This document shows positions 45,851 through 53,152 of a stretch of 64,000 nucleotides of DNA, piece by piece. A model generated the notes under the pieces. It had not been told where the DNA came from. It made no database searches and saw only the letters and a list, made by a program, of their open reading frames with translations. Position numbers and translations under genes: made by a program. The stretch's first letter is position 1. Each line of letters opens with the position of its first letter. Origin of the DNA: Actomonas sp051209155 (GTDB lineage Bacteria > Verrucomicrobiota > Verrucomicrobiia > Opitutales > Opitutaceae); NCBI GenBank assembly GCA_051209155.1, contig JBPJGB010000001.1; one strand, written 5' to 3'.

Positions 45851-46474
45851 ATGAACGATACCGCGTCCAAGAACGATTCCACCGAGCCCCAAGAGCCCGT
45901 CTCCACGCCCGAAACCAACGGCGCCGAGGCCTCGCAACCGGCCGCCGAACCGACGCCGGAAACCGCGGCGGAGGAGACCACCGAGCCGACCCTCGAAGAG
46001 CTGCTCGAGAAAGCGCGCCAGGATGCCGCCGCCGCCAAGGAGGCGCACCTGCGTGCCGTGGCCGATCTCGAGAATTTCCGTCGTCGCACCGCCCGGGAGC
46101 GCGACGACCTGCGCGCTTTCGCGGCCGCCAACGTTGTCGAGGAACTCATGCCGGTGCTCGACAACCTCGGTTTTGCCCTCACCGCCGCCAAGGCGCCCAA
46201 CGCCGAGCTCAAATCGCTGGCCGACGGCGTTGAGATGGTGGCCAACCAATTTAAATCCGCCCTCGGCAACCACGGCCTCAAGGAGGTCAGTCCCGCCGGC
46301 GAGACCTTTGATCCCAACCTCCACGAAGCCATGTCGCAGCAAGCCAGCGAAGAGGTCGAGGAGGGCAAGGTGATCCAGGTCATTCGCGTCGGCTACACCC
46401 TCAACGGTCGGCTCCTGCGCCCGGCGTCGGTCATCGTTTCCGGCGGCCCGGCCGCGGATGACGCGAAAGCCTGA
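45851..46474 (+). CDS. grpE: Nucleotide exchange factor GrpE
   Basis: 207 residues. A long acidic, Pro/Ala/Glu-rich N-terminus (about 1-55) is followed by the helical dimer region (LLEKARQDAAAAKEAHLRAV), the conserved ADLENFRRRTARERDDLRAF, and the core VVEELMPVLDNLGFAL. The C-terminal beta domain reads ETFDPNLHEAMSQQASEEVE and GYTLNGRLLRPASVIVSGG. GrpE releases ADP from DnaK so the chaperone can recycle. dnaJ follows after 23 bases; dnaK is not in the window. No CIRCE or other heat-shock operator was recognised upstream. Confidence 0.96.
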   Translation: MNDTASKNDSTEPQEPVSTPETNGAEASQPAAEPTPETAAEETTEPTLEELLEKARQDAAAAKEAHLRAVADLENFRRRTARERDDLRAFAAANVVEELMPVLDNLGFALTAAKAPNAELKSLADGVEMVANQFKSALGNHGLKEVSPAGETFDPNLHEAMSQQASEEVEEGKVIQVIRVGYTLNGRLLRPASVIVSGGPAADDAKA

Positions 46475-46497
46475 GCCCCGCCCGTCCCCACCACACC

Positions 46498-47676
46498 ATG
46501 GCGAAAACCGATTATTACGAGCTGCTCGGCGTCTCCCGCGACGTCTCCGAAGGCGACCTCAAGAAGGCCTACCGCAAGCAGGCGGTGAAATACCACCCGG
46601 ACAAAAATCCGGGCGACGCCGCAGCCGAGGAGAAGTTCAAGGAGATCTCCCACGCCTACGAAGTGCTCAAGGACCCGCAAAAGCGCGCGGCCTACGATCG
46701 TTACGGTCACGCCGCATTTGAAAACGGTGGCGCCGGGGCCGGTCGTGGTCCGGGCGGCATGGGAGGTTTCGGTGGCGGCGGCGGTGGTTTCCACGACCCC
46801 TTCGACATCTTCCGCGAAGTCTTCGGCGGCGGAGGTGGTGGCGGAGGCGGCGGCATCTTCGACGAAATGTTCGGCGGAGGCGGCGGTGGTGGTTCCGGTG
46901 GCCACGATGGCTCGGACCTGCGCTACGACCTCGAGATCTCGCTCGAAGAGGCGGCCAAAGGCGTCGAAAAGGAACTGTCCTTCCGCAAGGCCATGGCCTG
47001 CGAACGCTGCGATGGCAGTGGCGCCGAGCCGGGCTCGAAGCGCGTCACCTGCCCGACCTGCGGCGGCGTTGGCCAGGTGCGCCGCAGTGGCGGCATCATC
47101 ACCTTCCGCCAGACCTGCCCGACCTGCGGCGGCTCCGGCAGCAAGATCGAAAAGACCTGTGCCCGCTGCCGCGGTGAAGGTCGCGAAGCGAAGACCGCGA
47201 AGATCAACGTCAAGATTCCGCCCGGCGTCGACACCGGCTCGCGCCTGCGCTCCGTCGGCAATGGCGAAGCAGGCGTCGCGGGCGGCCAGCCCGGCGACCT
47301 CTACATCGTGCTCTCGGTCAAAGATCATGAGATCTTCGAACGGCACGGTCAGGACCTCTTCTGCGAGATTCCGATCAAGTTCACCTTGGCGACGCTCGGG
47401 GGCACCATCGAAGTGCCGACCTTGTTCGGCAAAGCCTCGCTCAAAATCCCGGCCGCAACCCAGAGCGGCACGACCTTCCGCCTGCGCGGCAAGGGCATGC
47501 CCTCACTGCGCAGTGGGGGCGCTCAGGGCGACCAACTCGTGCGCGTGCACGTCGAGGTGCCGAAAAAGCTGACCGACGAACAGCGTCGCCTGCTCGAGGA
47601 GTTTGCCAAGGTCAGCGGCGACGCCGATCAGCCGACCGAAGAAAGTTGGTTCGAGAAGGCGAAGAAGTTCTTCTGA
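46498..47676 (+). CDS. dnaJ: Chaperone DnaJ (Hsp40)
   Basis: 392 residues with the full type I order. The J domain (1-70) has the HPD-bearing KYHPDKNPGDAAAEEKFKEI. An unusually long Gly-rich region (about 75-140, including runs of Gly with Phe) follows. The zinc region has all four CxxCxGxG motifs (CERCDGSG, CPTCGGVG, CPTCGGSG, CARCRGEG). The client-binding domain starts near INVKIPPGVDTGSRLR. DnaJ delivers substrates to DnaK and stimulates its ATPase. It is co-transcribed with grpE and ends at a strong terminator. Confidence 0.97.
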   Translation: MAKTDYYELLGVSRDVSEGDLKKAYRKQAVKYHPDKNPGDAAAEEKFKEISHAYEVLKDPQKRAAYDRYGHAAFENGGAGAGRGPGGMGGFGGGGGGFHDPFDIFREVFGGGGGGGGGGIFDEMFGGGGGGGSGGHDGSDLRYDLEISLEEAAKGVEKELSFRKAMACERCDGSGAEPGSKRVTCPTCGGVGQVRRSGGIITFRQTCPTCGGSGSKIEKTCARCRGEGREAKTAKINVKIPPGVDTGSRLRSVGNGEAGVAGGQPGDLYIVLSVKDHEIFERHGQDLFCEIPIKFTLATLGGTIEVPTLFGKASLKIPAATQSGTTFRLRGKGMPSLRSGGAQGDQLVRVHVEVPKKLTDEQRRLLEEFAKVSGDADQPTEESWFEKAKKFF

Positions 47677-47700
47677 TCCGTCACGGTTCTCTGAATACGA

Positions 47701-47728
47701 AACGCCGGCCCCGCGGGGCCGGCGTTTT
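47701..47728 (+). terminator. Strong Rho-independent terminator after dnaJ
   Basis: A perfect 26-base palindrome (AACGCCGGCCCCG followed by its reverse complement) ends in TTTT, 24 bases after the dnaJ stop. The palindrome's A-run may make it act in both directions. Confidence 0.9.
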
Positions 47729-47778
47729 GGTTTGGATCAAGCTAACTCAACGAGCCGAACGGATTCGGTCGGGCGAAT

Positions 47779-48381
47779 TCAGAAGGCCCAGGCGACGCCG
47801 ATTGCAGCGCCCCAGTCGCCCCCCTCGATGTTGCTCACTTCCACGTAAGGGAGAAGCTTGTCGCTGGCGCGGTAGTTGAGGCGCAGGGTGCCGTCGAAGG
47901 AGCCTTCGTCGGCATTGTCGAAGGAGGCGTCGTAGCCGGTGCTGAGCACGGCGGTGAACTTGGCGCTCAGATCGAACTCCGCGCCCACTCGCGCGCCCCA
48001 CATCCAGTCGTCGTCCAAGGGAGCCGGCAGCCAACCGTAGCCGAGCGACACAGTGGCGAAACCGCGGGCGGCGGCGAAGTCCTGCCACGCGGTGGCGCTG
48101 ACTTCGAGCGTGGTGGCGTCGACGGACGAGTTGGCCTCGACCCAGCTGTGGGTGAGCGCGGCACCGAGATCGAGGTTGGTCGAGATGGGGAGGTTGGCGC
48201 TGAGGTTGGTCGCGTAGACATTGAGGCCCGAGTGGTTCGGGTTGACGAAGCCGAAACCGAGTTCGGCGACGCGCACGCCGCGGAGGCTGGCGTTGACCGC
48301 CGGTGCGGTGCTTTGCGCGAAGACGGAGCTGCTCACCACCGCGGCGGCGATGAACGAACCGAAGAGTTTATAAGGATTCAT
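47779..48381 (-). CDS. Small outer-membrane beta-barrel protein
   Basis: 200 residues with a signal peptide (LFGSFIAAAVVSSSVFAQ). The mature part alternates polar and hydrophobic residues in strands such as LDLGAALTHSWVEAN, FATVSLGYGWLPAP and GTLRLNYRASDKLLPYVEVS. The chain ends in the aromatic residue Phe (AIGVAWAF), a signature of outer-membrane barrels. An eight-strand barrel would fit the length. No ligand motif is seen. It is convergent with dnaJ, separated by the shared palindrome. It could be any small OmpA/OmpW-type barrel, and I cannot name the family. Confidence 0.75.
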   Translation of the reverse strand: MNPYKLFGSFIAAAVVSSSVFAQSTAPAVNASLRGVRVAELGFGFVNPNHSGLNVYATNLSANLPISTNLDLGAALTHSWVEANSSVDATTLEVSATAWQDFAAARGFATVSLGYGWLPAPLDDDWMWGARVGAEFDLSAKFTAVLSTGYDASFDNADEGSFDGTLRLNYRASDKLLPYVEVSNIEGGDWGAAIGVAWAF

Positions 48382-48668
48382 GGATTATTTTCTGTTTTAG
48401 GTTTTGAGTCCGAATCGCAGATCCGGGGGGCGTCGTCGGTAGGGCCTTCGCAGCGGCGTTCAATGAAAATAATTTATGACAAGGGCGGAACATTGTGGTG
48501 ACGGCGAAGTCGCCGGCCGTTGATTCAAGGGCTTACGCAAGTCGCTGTTTGGCAAAAAAATGCGGGCAATTGCGCGGATCGAAACCGGTGTAGCAGCAGC
48601 TGATTTGCGACACCGATGAATGGGCGATCGGCATTGCCATGCGCTGGCAAGCGGGCCGGTCTTGCGGG
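48382..48668. other. Intergenic region between the barrel gene and purN
   Basis: This is a 287-base divergent gap, the longest in the window. It has A/T-rich patches near 48382-48410 and 48465-48485 that could hold promoters. I see no convincing RNA gene, riboswitch fold or repeat in it. Confidence 0.4.
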
Positions 48669-49265
48669 ATGCGCGTAGTCATTCTCGGTTCCGGTCGCGG
48701 CTCCAATGCCGATGCCATTCTTGGCGCCCAACAGGCGGGTCAACTCGGGCGGGCCGAGGTGGTGCAACTCATCGTCGATCAGCCGCAGGCCGGCATGCTG
48801 GCGTTGGGCGAAAAATACGGGGTGCCGGCGCGCTACCTCGATCCGGCGCCGTTCAAGACCAAGCTCGAAGGCGCCGGGGAGGACCTCTACATTGAGACGA
48901 TCGCGGCGCTGCAGCCGGACCTGATCGTGCTGGCCGGTTTCATGCGCGTGATCAAACCGCGTTTCATCGCGGAGTTTGCCGGTAAGATCATCAACCTGCA
49001 CCCGAGCCTGTTGCCGAGTTTCCCGGGCCTCGACGGCATCGGGCAGGCTTGGCGCCGGGGCGTGAAGGTGTCCGGCTGCACGGTGCATTACGTGACCGCC
49101 GAAGTGGATGGCGGTCCGATCATCGATCAGGCGCCGGTGCACATCGATCCTTCCGACACGCTTGAGACGTTTGCCCAAAAAATCCACGCGGCGGAGCATC
49201 AACTCCTGCCGGCGGTGATCGCGCGGCTGAGCGAAGCTTGCGCCGACGAAGCAACCGACCGCTAA
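48669..49265 (+). CDS. purN: Phosphoribosylglycinamide formyltransferase
   Basis: 198 residues from the ATG at 48669, which places the conserved VVILGSGRGSNADAIL at the N-terminus (GSGxGSN binds the substrate phosphate). The catalytic region IINLHPSLLPSFPGLDG contains the His and follows GFMRVIKPRFI. The Asp of AEVDGGPIIDQAPV completes the active site. It transfers the formyl group from 10-formyl-tetrahydrofolate to GAR in purine synthesis. argC begins 9 bases downstream, so the two are probably co-transcribed. Confidence 0.95.
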   Translation: MRVVILGSGRGSNADAILGAQQAGQLGRAEVVQLIVDQPQAGMLALGEKYGVPARYLDPAPFKTKLEGAGEDLYIETIAALQPDLIVLAGFMRVIKPRFIAEFAGKIINLHPSLLPSFPGLDGIGQAWRRGVKVSGCTVHYVTAEVDGGPIIDQAPVHIDPSDTLETFAQKIHAAEHQLLPAVIARLSEACADEATDR

Positions 49266-49274
49266 CTACTGGCC

Positions 49275-50225
49275 ATGGCGCACAAAGTTTTCATCGACGG
49301 TTCCGAAGGCACGACCGGGTTGCAGATTCACGAGCGACTCGCCGATCGCCCGGACTTGGAGCTCATCACGATTGACCCCGAGTTGCGCAAGGATCCGGCC
49401 GCGCGCGCGGCGTGCCTTAACGCGGCCGATGTGGCGTTCCTCTGTCTGCCCGATGACGCGGCCAAGGAGTCGGCCGCGCTGGTCACGAACCCGGATACGG
49501 TGGTGATCGACGCCAGCACGGCGCACCGCGTTGACCCGGCTTGGGCCTACGGGCTACCGGAGCTCGGCCCGGCTTTTCGGGAACGGCTGACGACGTCGAA
49601 CCGCATTGCCAACATCGGCTGTCATGCGGGTGCCTTTCTGCTCGGCATCACGCCGCTGGTGAACGCCGGTATCGTGCCGGCGGATACGCGCTTGAGCTGC
49701 TTTTCCATCACCGGCTACAGCGGCGGCGGGAAGAAAATGATCGCGGAGTTCGAGGCGCCGGATCGCTCGCCGAAACTGGACAGCCCGCGGCCCTACGCGC
49801 TGGGGTTGAAACACAAACACCTGCCGGAGATGACGAAGCACTCGGGGCTGCGTTTTGCGCCGCTGTTCAATCCGGTCGTGGGCACCTTTCGCCAAGGGCT
49901 CGCGGTGACGATGCCGTTGGCGCTGACCGAGCTGCCGGGCGCGCCGACGCCGGCGACCGTGCACGCGGCGCTGAGCGCGGCCTATGCCGGACAGACTTTT
50001 GTGCAGGTGCTGCCGCTCGGTGATGCAGCGGTGTTGGACGGGGGTTTTCTCGACGTGCAGGCTAATAACGGCACCAACCGTGCCGATGTGATGGTGTTTG
50101 GCCACGAGGAGCAGGCGGTGGTGATCGTGCGCATCGACAACCTGGGCAAAGGCGCTTCGGGTTCGGCGGTGCAGTGCATGAACCTGCGGCTCGGGTTGGC
50201 GGAGGACACTGGACTCACGGTCTGA
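49275..50225 (+). CDS. argC: N-acetyl-gamma-glutamyl-phosphate reductase, short type 2
   Basis: 316 residues. The N-terminal NADP-binding segment KVFIDGSEGTTGLQIHERL, DVAFLCLPDDAAKE and the nucleophile Cys in ANIGCHAGAFLLGI define the enzyme. RFAPLFNPVVGTFRQGLAV follows, and DVQANNGTNRADVMVFGHEEQAV closes the fold. Length and motifs match the shorter AgrC/type 2 form rather than the 345-residue type 1. It reduces N-acetylglutamyl phosphate to the semialdehyde in arginine synthesis. It is placed between purN and a GPP34 gene. Confidence 0.95.
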   Translation: MAHKVFIDGSEGTTGLQIHERLADRPDLELITIDPELRKDPAARAACLNAADVAFLCLPDDAAKESAALVTNPDTVVIDASTAHRVDPAWAYGLPELGPAFRERLTTSNRIANIGCHAGAFLLGITPLVNAGIVPADTRLSCFSITGYSGGGKKMIAEFEAPDRSPKLDSPRPYALGLKHKHLPEMTKHSGLRFAPLFNPVVGTFRQGLAVTMPLALTELPGAPTPATVHAALSAAYAGQTFVQVLPLGDAAVLDGGFLDVQANNGTNRADVMVFGHEEQAVVIVRIDNLGKGASGSAVQCMNLRLGLAEDTGLTV

Positions 50226-50245
50226 GGCCTGCTGTAGTTCCGCGC

Positions 50246-50932
50246 ATGCCCCAGCCCCCGCTCAGCCTGCCGGAAGAAATCATGCTCCTCGCGCTCTCGC
50301 GCCAAACCGGCGCGATCAAGGGCGGGCAGTGGTTTGATCAGCTCCTGGCGGGCGCCGTCCTCGCGGAGGCGTTTGCGCAGGAGAGGCTCAGCCTGGCCCG
50401 CGAGGGGAAAAAGCACTTTGTCGTCGCCGCGCCGTTGAAGCCGACCGGCGATGCTTTGCTGGACGAGTGGCTGCAGAAGATCAAAGCGTCAGCGAAACGG
50501 CGCCAGCTCGACCACTGGTTGAACAAGGTCGCGGGAACGCGGGACTTGAAGCATCGCATCGCCCGGCGGCTGCAGCAGCGCGGCATCGTGGGTGCCAGCG
50601 AGGAAACCGTGTTGTGGCTGTTCACGCGAAAGCGCTACCCGGAGCTCGATTCGAAACCGGAAGAGGCTTTGCGGGCCCGTTTGCACGCGGCGATCTTCAA
50701 GGATGGCGCGAAGGTCGACGAGCGCACCGCGGTGCTCGTGTCGATCCTGCATCGGGGAGACATCCTGAAGCGGATTTTTGGGGCGCGGGAAATGCGGAGT
50801 CGCAAGAAGCACCTCCAGGCCCTGATCGCATCCTCGGTGATCGGCCAAACCACCGCCAAGGTCATCGAGTCGATTGAGGCGGCGTTCGTCGTCGTGATCG
50901 CGGCTTCGGTGGCGGCCTCGGCGGCGAGCTGA
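50246..50932 (+). CDS. GPP34 (Golgi phosphoprotein 3-like) family protein
   Basis: 228 residues from the ATG at 50246. LSLPEEIMLLALSRQTGAIKGG and WFDQLLAGAVLAEAFAQERL are the family's opening helices. DALLDEWLQKIKAS, RELKH-like TRDLKHRIARRLQQRGIV, KRYPELDSKPEEALRARLH and ERTAVLVSILHRGDILKRIF follow. Eukaryotic GPP34 proteins bind phosphatidylinositol 4-phosphate and retain Golgi glycosyltransferases; the role of bacterial members is unknown, and the lipid-binding residues cannot be checked by eye. A hydrophobic Ala/Val-rich C-terminus (FVVVIAASVAASAAS) may touch the membrane. It starts 20 bases after argC and ends 10 bases before creB. Confidence 0.9.
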   Translation: MPQPPLSLPEEIMLLALSRQTGAIKGGQWFDQLLAGAVLAEAFAQERLSLAREGKKHFVVAAPLKPTGDALLDEWLQKIKASAKRRQLDHWLNKVAGTRDLKHRIARRLQQRGIVGASEETVLWLFTRKRYPELDSKPEEALRARLHAAIFKDGAKVDERTAVLVSILHRGDILKRIFGAREMRSRKKHLQALIASSVIGQTTAKVIESIEAAFVVVIAASVAASAAS

Positions 50933-50942
50933 TTCCACGACC

Positions 50943-51665
50943 ATGGTGCGACCCGGTGTGACGCAGCAAAGGCGGATTCTGATCGTCGAGGACGAGCCCT
51001 CGATCGCCGACACCTTGGTGTATGCCTTGCGGACGGAGGGTTTTGAACCGGTGCATTGTCTGACGGGTGGAGAGGGGCTTGAAGCGGTGGCGGCGGAGGA
51101 GCCGGCTCTGGTGTTGCTCGATGTCGGTTTGCCGGACGTGAGCGGCTTCGAATGGTGCAAACGAGTGCGGCGTAGCAGCGATGTGCCGATTATTTTTCTG
51201 ACGGCGCGCAACGATGAGATCGATCGCATCGTGGGCCTCGAAATCGGCGGCGACGATTATGTGACCAAGCCCTTCAGTCCGCGCGAAGTGACCGCGCGGG
51301 TGAAGGCGATCCTGCGGCGCGGTCGTTTGAGCGAGCGGCGTGAAACGGCGGCGGCGAAGGACGGCGCCGATCAGATCGCGATCGACGAAGATGCGTGCGC
51401 GGTGCGTTTCCGCGGGGTGCGCCTGGAGCTCACGCGCTACGAGTATCGATTGCTGGTGGTGCTGGCCCGGCGACCGGGGCGGGTGTTTTCCCGCGACTCC
51501 TTGATGGCGGCGGTGTGGGAAGATCCGGGCGCGAGCATGGATCGCACGGTGGACGCGCACATCAAGATGTTGCGGGCGAAACTGCGTGCGATCGACGAGT
51601 CGGTGTCGCCGATTCAGACGCATCGCGGTTTGGGCTATTCGTGGAGTCCGGAGACCGGGAGCTGA
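50943..51665 (+). CDS. creB: OmpR/PhoB-type response regulator CreB
   Basis: 240 residues. The receiver (about 10-125) has ED at 16-17, phospho-acceptor Asp60 in LVLLDVGLPD, FLTARNDE and Lys in DDYVTKPFSPRE. The winged-helix output (about 145-235) has LTRYEYRLLVVLARRPGRVFSRDSL split by its loop, and DRTVDAHIKMLRAKLR. Followed one base later by a CreC-like kinase and then creD, it matches the creBCD cluster of Proteobacteria. There CreB controls envelope and metabolic genes through TTCAC repeats. Naming rests on that gene order. Confidence 0.88.
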   Translation: MVRPGVTQQRRILIVEDEPSIADTLVYALRTEGFEPVHCLTGGEGLEAVAAEEPALVLLDVGLPDVSGFEWCKRVRRSSDVPIIFLTARNDEIDRIVGLEIGGDDYVTKPFSPREVTARVKAILRRGRLSERRETAAAKDGADQIAIDEDACAVRFRGVRLELTRYEYRLLVVLARRPGRVFSRDSLMAAVWEDPGASMDRTVDAHIKMLRAKLRAIDESVSPIQTHRGLGYSWSPETGS

Positions 51666-51666
51666 G

Positions 51667-53055
51667 ATGAAGATCCGCACCGCCATCTTCGGCACTTACG
51701 CGATCGCCTCGGCGGTCGGGTTGGCGGTGTTGATGCGGTTCGTGTTGGCGGAAGTGCGACCGCGCTACGTGTCGTCTTTGGAGCGCACGATGCAGGAGTC
51801 GGCCGATCTGGTGGCGGCGGCCTTGGCGTCGCGACCGCGGTCGGATTGGCCCGGGGTCTTCGCGCGGATGGCGGCGGTGCGGACGGGCATGCGCTTGGAG
51901 ATCGAGGATGCGATCGGCGAGGGCTTGTTTGATTCGCGGCCGCAGATGGCGCCGCAGGTGTCCGCGGACTCCTCGAGTCAGCGCTTCAAGAGCGCGAAGG
52001 CCGACCTGAGTTACCTGATCGATCGCGAGCGTTTCGTGGACGACGGGTGGCTACGGGTGGCGGCGGCGGTGGAGGACGAGACCGGCCATCGCGGTCGGGT
52101 GATCTTGTCGCGACCGCTGCGCACAGTGAACGCGCTGATCTGGGAAGAGCGCAAGAAGCTCGCGGGCGGCGCGACGTTGGTCTCGCTGGTGATGCTCGGA
52201 CTCGGGTGGTGGTTGGCGAATAAACTTACGGGTTCGCTGGAGCGGCTCGCGGCGTATGCGGTGGCGGTGCGCGATGGCCGCAAAGTGAGTCCGCCGGCGT
52301 CTCGGGCCTTGGAAATCGAGGCCGTGGGCGAGGCCTTTGAAGGCATGCGGCGGGCGCTTGAGGGCAAGGACTACATTGAGCACTACACGCACAGTCTGGC
52401 GCATGGATTGAAAGCACCCCTTTCGGGAATTCGGGGTGCGGCCGAGCTTTTGCAGGAACATCAAATGGGCGAGGCAGACCGGCAGAAGTTTTTGGGCAAC
52501 CTGCGGGCGGAGGCGGATCGTCTGCATGGCATCGTCGATCGCATGTTGCGGCTGACCGCGCTGGAGGCGCAGCGAGGGCTGGAATCGCGCGATCGGGTGC
52601 CGGTGGCGGAGGTGGTGACCGAGGCGGTCGGGACGCTGGAACCGGACGCGCGGTCGAAGGGGTTGAGCTTGAATGTCGAGCTGAACGCAGCGGCGGCGCT
52701 CTGCGTGGAGGGCGAGCGTTTTCTCCTCGTTCAAGCGGTTGTGAATCTGGTGCAAAACGCGATCGCGTTTTCCCCGGCCGCAGGCTGCGTGGCGATCACG
52801 GTGCGGAGCGAGGCAGCGTGGGCGGTGATCGATGTATGTGACGACGGACCGGGCCTGCCGGACTTCGCGAAGGAACGCGTGTTTGATCGCTTCTACTCGC
52901 TGCCGCGACCGGACGGTGGACGGAAGAGCACGGGGCTCGGACTGAGTTTCGTGAAGGAGATCGCCCAATTGCACGAGGGCGAAGCCGGGCTCGATAACCG
53001 ACCGGAAGGCGGCACCCGGGCTTGGCTGCGGCTGCCGGTGGCGGTCTCCGCGTGA
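51667..53055 (+). CDS. creC: CreC-like sensor histidine kinase with altered phospho-acceptor motif
   Basis: 462 residues from the ATG at 51667, one base after the creB stop. There are two membrane helices (about 5-28 and about 175-200) around a periplasmic sensor with LRVAAAVEDETGHRGRVILSR. A HAMP-like segment contains LERLAAYAVAVRDGRKVSPP. The HisKA motif reads HSLAHGLKAPLSGIRGAAELL split around His246. In CreC and most HisKA kinases the residue after the His is Glu, but here it is Gly247. The ATPase domain has NLVQNAIAFSPAAG, CDDGPGLPD and RKSTGLGLSFVKEIAQLH, all intact. It should phosphorylate CreB, though the missing Glu could lower autokinase or phosphatase rates. Confidence 0.88.
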   Translation: MKIRTAIFGTYAIASAVGLAVLMRFVLAEVRPRYVSSLERTMQESADLVAAALASRPRSDWPGVFARMAAVRTGMRLEIEDAIGEGLFDSRPQMAPQVSADSSSQRFKSAKADLSYLIDRERFVDDGWLRVAAAVEDETGHRGRVILSRPLRTVNALIWEERKKLAGGATLVSLVMLGLGWWLANKLTGSLERLAAYAVAVRDGRKVSPPASRALEIEAVGEAFEGMRRALEGKDYIEHYTHSLAHGLKAPLSGIRGAAELLQEHQMGEADRQKFLGNLRAEADRLHGIVDRMLRLTALEAQRGLESRDRVPVAEVVTEAVGTLEPDARSKGLSLNVELNAAAALCVEGERFLLVQAVVNLVQNAIAFSPAAGCVAITVRSEAAWAVIDVCDDGPGLPDFAKERVFDRFYSLPRPDGGRKSTGLGLSFVKEIAQLHEGEAGLDNRPEGGTRAWLRLPVAVSA

Positions 53056-53067
53056 CCGAGGTGTGAC

Positions 53068-53092
53068 CCAATGTTCGCAATACGAACATTGG
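53068..53092. promoter_or_regulatory. Perfect 10-bp inverted repeat upstream of creD
   Basis: CCAATGTTCG and CGAACATTGG flank a five-base spacer (CAATA), starting 13 bases after the creC stop. It could be a dimeric operator or a weak attenuating hairpin; there is no T run, so it is not a normal terminator. Confidence 0.55.
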
Positions 53093-53114
53093 CTGGAGAG
53101 GATTTCTTGGGGAT

Positions 53115-53130
53115 TTCATCTTCCTTTCAC
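53115..53130 (+). promoter_or_regulatory. Cre-tag-like direct repeat upstream of creD
   Basis: TTCAT-CTTCCT-TTCAC matches the CreB-binding tag TTCAC-N6-TTCAC with one mismatch and the correct spacer. It ends 22 bases before the creD start. That is close to the start codon, which argues for caution. Confidence 0.45.
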
Positions 53131-53152
53131 ATGGGTTTCTTGGAAGGGAGCC

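Noticed and set aside
48382..48668. A possible small RNA or tRNA in the longest intergenic gap
   Set aside because: No cloverleaf, terminator-like hairpin with a T run, or known riboswitch motif could be traced.
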